A stretch of 64,000 nucleotides of DNA from NCBI GenBank assembly GCA_963738365.1, contig CAVTWH010000008.1, positions 248,001 through 312,000 on the forward strand. Reading direction: 5' to 3'. Positions 62,805-64,000 of the stretch are shown one piece after another; position 1 is the first letter of the stretch, and each line of letters begins with the position of its first letter. Source of the stretch: CAVTWH01 sp963738365 (GTDB lineage: Bacteria; Actinomycetota; Actinomycetes; Mycobacteriales; Micromonosporaceae). The translations under genes were made by a program, and so were the position numbers. The notes under the pieces are model-generated. The model was given only the letters and a program-made list of their open reading frames with translations. It was not told the DNA's origin and made no database searches.

Positions 62805-64000
62805 TACCCCACCAGGACCCGGCTCACGCGCCCCGATCACCTGCTGCTCAACGGGGTGGCGGCGAGCTGCGCCCAGCTTGACGGTGCGCCGGCTGACCAG
62901 CGCGACCATGTCGTCGCGGATCCGGGTCAGCCAGGCGTGCCCGGCGCCCAGCCCGAGCATCCCGCCGACCAGCGCCGCCTCGGCCGGCGGTAGCGGCTGC
63001 AGTAGCACCAGGTCGGCCCGGCCCAGCGCCGGCAGGTCGACCGCTGGAGACCTCGTCGCGGACCAGCAGCACGGTACGCCACGGGGCGGCGGCACCGGCG
63101 CTCGCCGACCAGCGGGCCGACGTCCAGCACCACCAGCTGCGGCGGTGCGGGCCGGCTGGCGGCGGCGGATCGGTGCGCCGGGCGGCGCCAGCGCCACCGC
63201 GTCGCCGGTCGTCGCCACCCCGCGCAGCAGGTGGTCCCAGGACTGCGGCCGGCTGGTCTGCACCAGCACGTGGACGCCCAGCGCCAGCGCCCGTACGTAG
63301 CACGGGGCCGCCGCCCGGCCGCCGCCGACCAGTACAGCCCGGGTGGGCTCGGCGCGCGGCAGGCGTGCGGTGACCGGGTGCCCGTGCCGGTTGCGCCCGA
63401 GCCATCAGGCCGGCCTGCGGTGGCGCAGGTCCGTCCAGTCACCGGCGGCCAGGCGCCGGTGTCGCCGCCGGTCGGTGGCGGCCGGGCCAGCGGCAGCGTG
63501 CCGGCCAGCCCGGCGAGCTGCCGGCCGTCGAGCGCTCGACCGCGCCGATGGCGGCCAGCTGAACAGCCGGGCCAGTTCCCGCGGTGGCGAGCAGGTGCCC
63601 GCCTGGTCACGGTGGCCAGCCGGACGGCCAGCTCCGGCAGGCCCGGTACCCGGTGCGCTGCGCCGACAGGCTCAGGTCACCTCGGCCCGGCAGCGCCAGC
63701 AGCCGGGGGACCAGTTCGGCGCGCAGGGCCGGTCAGGTCGGCCGGGGACAGCATGAAGACGGTCTACCGGCCGGCGCCCAGGCCAGCTCGGTCCAGGTCA
63801 CCCGGGCCAGCGGGCCGGGCGATGCCGGCGAGCGGTCGCGCGGCCAGGTCGCGGTGGACAGCGCCCGGGTGGTCAGGCCGGCCCGGGACAGCCGGCGTGC
63901 CGACCCGCCGGACGGCGTCGAGGCTGCGGCGGGGTCAGCTCCTGCGGCGTACTCCCCGGGCCCGGCGCGTGACCCGCACGGCCACCAGGATGCGCAGCAC
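62805..64000 (-). pseudogene. Probable type VII secretion protein EccE, partial and frameshifted
   Basis: Carboxy part only; it runs off the window. Repaired pieces give RAVLVGGGRAAAPCYVRALA, HVLVQTSRPQSWDHLLRGV, PQLVVLDVGPLVGE, RADLVLLQPLPPAEAALVGG and MVALVSRRTVKL. This resembles the actinobacterial EccE end, a membrane component of ESX (type VII) secretion, but the identification is from memory of family sequences. More than eight one-base changes are needed. If right, an ESX locus should continue beyond 64 kb. Confidence 0.5.

Noticed and set aside
1..64000. tRNA, rRNA or prophage genes
   Set aside because: None seen; the holin-family gene at 62.4 kb is a chromosomal membrane family without phage neighbours.

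Overview
The window is very GC-rich actinobacterial chromosome, with GTG starts, four-base ATGA/GTGA gene overlaps and futalosine-type menaquinone genes. Gene content and order point to Micromonosporaceae (Micromonospora or a close relative). This is inferred from protein content, not from a database match.

Layout. 0-9.6 kb: start of a DEAD-box RNA helicase, a PatB/MalY-type C-S lyase, a 1,156-residue proline-rich tail-anchored protein, an NlpC/P60 cell-wall hydrolase, mqnE and two small membrane proteins. 9.6-16.5 kb: an ABC-F ATPase, a cobalamin riboswitch with btuFCD, and a HelD-like helicase. 16.7-18.6 kb: a small accessory patch with an ATPase-nuclease fusion behind nested palindromes and a wrecked Uma2 gene. 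18.7-21.7 kb: an ArsR/MFS pair and mqnA. 21.7-27.7 kb: a phoD-type phosphatase, a secreted repeat protein and three tandem serine beta-lactamase-fold genes; several are frameshifted. 27.8-31.7 kb: paaABCDE. 31.7-38 kb: an aldo-keto reductase, mqnC, a membrane-anchored gene with a truncated copy beside it, menG and menJ. 38.1-54 kb: the complete nuoA-N operon. 54-57.4 kb: a 3.4-kb insertion carrying tnpB and an IS110 recombinase inside a 13-bp inverted repeat. 57.6-64 kb: polyprenyl synthase, IclR, ECF sigma/anti-sigma, RarD, GNAT, a holin-like protein and a probable EccE, nearly all broken by single-base indels.

How the genes work together. The core theme is the respiratory chain. MqnA, MqnE and MqnC make the menaquinone ring by the futalosine route, a polyprenyl diphosphate synthase makes the side chain, MenG methylates, MenJ saturates the tail, and the 14-subunit complex I reduces the quinone. 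A near-perfect Rex (NADH/NAD+ sensor) operator and a weaker iron-box-like site sit before menJ-nuo, suggesting redox and perhaps iron control of the whole unit.

The most unusual object is the nuoN-adjacent insertion. It pairs two enzyme families known to be RNA-guided (TnpB and IS110) in one inverted-repeat-bounded unit with no DDE or Y1 transposase. Two zones (about 21.7-26.5 kb and 57.6-64 kb) have so many one-base indels that sequence error must be excluded before any gene there is called dead.
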